Source of the DNA: Segetibacter sp.
GTDB lineage: Bacteria; Bacteroidota; Bacteroidia; Chitinophagales; Chitinophagaceae
DNA: 6,467 bases
Reading direction: 5' to 3'
NCBI GenBank assembly: GCA_030146445.1
Contig: JASLBT010000017.1
Coordinates: 1-6,467 of the forward strand
The translations under genes and the position numbers were made by a program. Below the pieces are notes generated by a model. It was given only the letters and a program-made list of their open reading frames with translations. It made no database searches and had not been told where the DNA came from. This document shows positions 5,009 through 6,467 of this stretch, piece after piece (position 1 is the stretch's first letter; each line of letters opens with the position of its first letter).

Positions 5009-6467
5009 ATGAGCAAACCCAACAAAAACCGGTGGAGGCTCCTCGTATTAGCTTCCTTCCTGGTTGCTTCAATTAACACGGTTATTGCACAGGCCGTAAT
5101 CTCCGGCAAAATCACCGACGACAAGAGCAACCCTGTAGCCGGGGCAACTGTGCTGGTAAAAAATACAACCACTGGAACCACATCTACAGCAGACGGCACT
5201 TACCAGCTTACCGCTTCCCTAAAAAACGGAACCTACACACTGCAATTTTCATCAGTTGGTTATAAGCTGCAGGAAAAAACGCTCACCATCACCGGCGCAC
5301 AGCGTTATACCGTCGACATGGTACTGCCGGAAGACATTACCGGCCTGGACGAAGTAGTGGTAACCGGAACTTCCGCAGGAACAACACGCCGCCAGCTGGG
5401 CAGCTATATCAGCACCGTAAAAGCAGAAGACCTTACAAAAGGTGCAACCGGCAATGTGCTGGCTGCACTTCAGGGAAAAACAGCAGGTGCCCAGATCATT
5501 CAAAACTCGGGGGATCCCGCCGGCGGCATGTCTGTAAGGCTCCGCGGGATAAGCTCTATCTCATCTTCATCGGAGCCCCTCTACATTGTCGACGGGGTGA
5601 TCATTAACAATGCCACCAACCGGGTTACCAACACGCAAAACACCTACGATGGCAACAACTTTATTGGAACCGTTGGGCAGAACCGGCTGGTGGATATCAA
5701 TCCTGCCGACATCGAGCGCGTGGAAGTACTAAACGGTGCAGCCGCTGCGGCAGTTTATGGAAGTCGGGCAAATGCGGGTGTAGTTCAGATCTTTACAAAA
5801 CGGGGCGTCAGTGGTGCGCCCAGCCTGAGTTTTACAACCAGTTTTATGGTAAGCAGCTTAAGAAAAAAGCTCGACGTAAACCAGTCGCCTACGAAATTTG
5901 GTCCGCCATCGCTTACGCAAGACGTGATTTCCACTGGCAGAAAAGAGTTGAGCCCCGGCGTGTTTGGCGACACTTTACCCACACTGGTAACGCCGACAAA
6001 CCGGTACGATTACCAGGATTATATTTTCAGAACGGCGTTGGGAACCGATAATAATCTATCCGTTTCCGGCGGGACCGAAAAAACAAAATACTTTGCTTCC
6101 GCCTCGTTTTTTAAAAACCAGGGTATTATCCGCAACTCCGATTTCCAACGCTATAGCTTCAGGGTTAATATCGATCAAACGCTAACCAGCTGGGCAACTT
6201 TTAACCTGGGCCTTAACTATGTCAACAGCACAGCTAATGAAAAGCCGGATGGGAACTCCTTCTTTTCACCGATGAATTCGGTTACGATTATTGGCAACAT
6301 GCACGACATCTTTGCAAGAGATGCCAATGGAAACCTGATGGCTGTAGGAGAACGTGGCCGCGTAAACCCGGTATCTGTGATTGAAGACTTCAAACAGCGG
6401 CAAAATACCAGCAGGATTATCACGAATGCCGGCGTTAAACTTAAGCCTTTTAAAAACTTTACGGTCG
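5009..6467 (+). CDS. SusC/RagA-family TonB-linked outer-membrane transporter, N-terminal part (3' partial)
   Basis: Open from ATG 5009-5011 to the window end, 486 codons. A Sec signal peptide (1-27, cut near VIA-Q) is followed by a carboxypeptidase-D-regulatory-like beta-sandwich (about 30-107), the family junction LDEVVVTGT (113-121), and a TonB-receptor plug (about 122-265). The plug has VRLRGISSI (176-184), PLYIVDGV (190-197), the pattern IERVEVLNGAAAAAVYGSR (235-253) and the closing VVQIFTK. Barrel strands begin after about 268. These proteins import glycans or peptides through the outer membrane with a SusD lipoprotein, using TonB energy; family members usually have about 1000 residues, so roughly half is missing. 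There is no STN domain before the sandwich, so direct FecR-type signalling is not expected. A SusD partner should follow outside the window. The substrate cannot be read from this part. No Shine-Dalgarno site is visible; the leader is A-rich. Confidence 0.95.
   Translation, partial: MSKPNKNRWRLLVLASFLVASINTVIAQAVISGKITDDKSNPVAGATVLVKNTTTGTTSTADGTYQLTASLKNGTYTLQFSSVGYKLQEKTLTITGAQRYTVDMVLPEDITGLDEVVVTGTSAGTTRRQLGSYISTVKAEDLTKGATGNVLAALQGKTAGAQIIQNSGDPAGGMSVRLRGISSISSSSEPLYIVDGVIINNATNRVTNTQNTYDGNNFIGTVGQNRLVDINPADIERVEVLNGAAAAAVYGSRANAGVVQIFTKRGVSGAPSLSFTTSFMVSSLRKKLDVNQSPTKFGPPSLTQDVISTGRKELSPGVFGDTLPTLVTPTNRYDYQDYIFRTALGTDNNLSVSGGTEKTKYFASASFFKNQGIIRNSDFQRYSFRVNIDQTLTSWATFNLGLNYVNSTANEKPDGNSFFSPMNSVTIIGNMHDIFARDANGNLMAVGERGRVNPVSVIEDFKQRQNTSRIITNAGVKLKPFKNFTV

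Noticed and set aside
5002..6423. - strand frames of 65-83 codons opposite the SusC-like gene
   Set aside because: Shadows of a strongly supported coding region.
1..6467. CRISPR arrays, tRNA or rRNA genes, transposases, phage genes
   Set aside because: No regularly spaced repeats, cloverleaf-like segments, rRNA stretches or mobile-element proteins were seen on either strand.

Overview
The window looks like chromosomal DNA from a member of the Bacteroidota, most likely Chitinophagaceae or a close relative. The evidence is a SusC/RagA-type TonB-linked outer-membrane protein with the usual LDEVVVTG junction, an LVIVD-repeat lipoprotein of a type common in this phylum, an ECF sigma factor paired with an anti-sigma-like protein carrying an outer-membrane barrel, and starts without convincing Shine-Dalgarno sequences. 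The family assignment is inference from recall; no search was run.

Layout: positions 1-163 hold the last 53 codons of an OmpA-domain protein on the + strand. Positions 164-587 are intergenic, with a GC-rich hairpin (336-384) and a short direct repeat. A four-gene block on the - strand follows, read from about 4496 down to 616: an ECF sigma factor, a predicted dual-membrane-spanning anti-sigma factor with a C-terminal barrel, an LVIVD-repeat lipoprotein, and a small outer-membrane barrel protein. A strong intrinsic terminator at 588-612 closes it. The genes overlap by 14 bp or are separated by 21 and 7 bp, so they very probably form one transcript. Positions 4497-5008 are a divergent intergenic region with an AT-rich promoter-like tract next to the sigma gene, an inverted repeat near the other gene, and unexplained open frames on both strands. 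From 5009 to the window end runs the first 486 codons of a SusC-like transporter on the + strand.

How the parts may work together (inference): the second gene of the block has a short cytoplasmic N-terminus, one inner-membrane helix, about 190 residues of T/A/P/K-rich periplasmic linker and about 236 residues of predicted outer-membrane barrel. Such a protein could sense the outer membrane and pass the state directly to the sigma factor encoded just upstream. The lipoprotein and small barrel in the same block would then be envelope partners or effectors. The divergent SusC-like gene is a natural candidate target, but nothing in the sequence proves that link.
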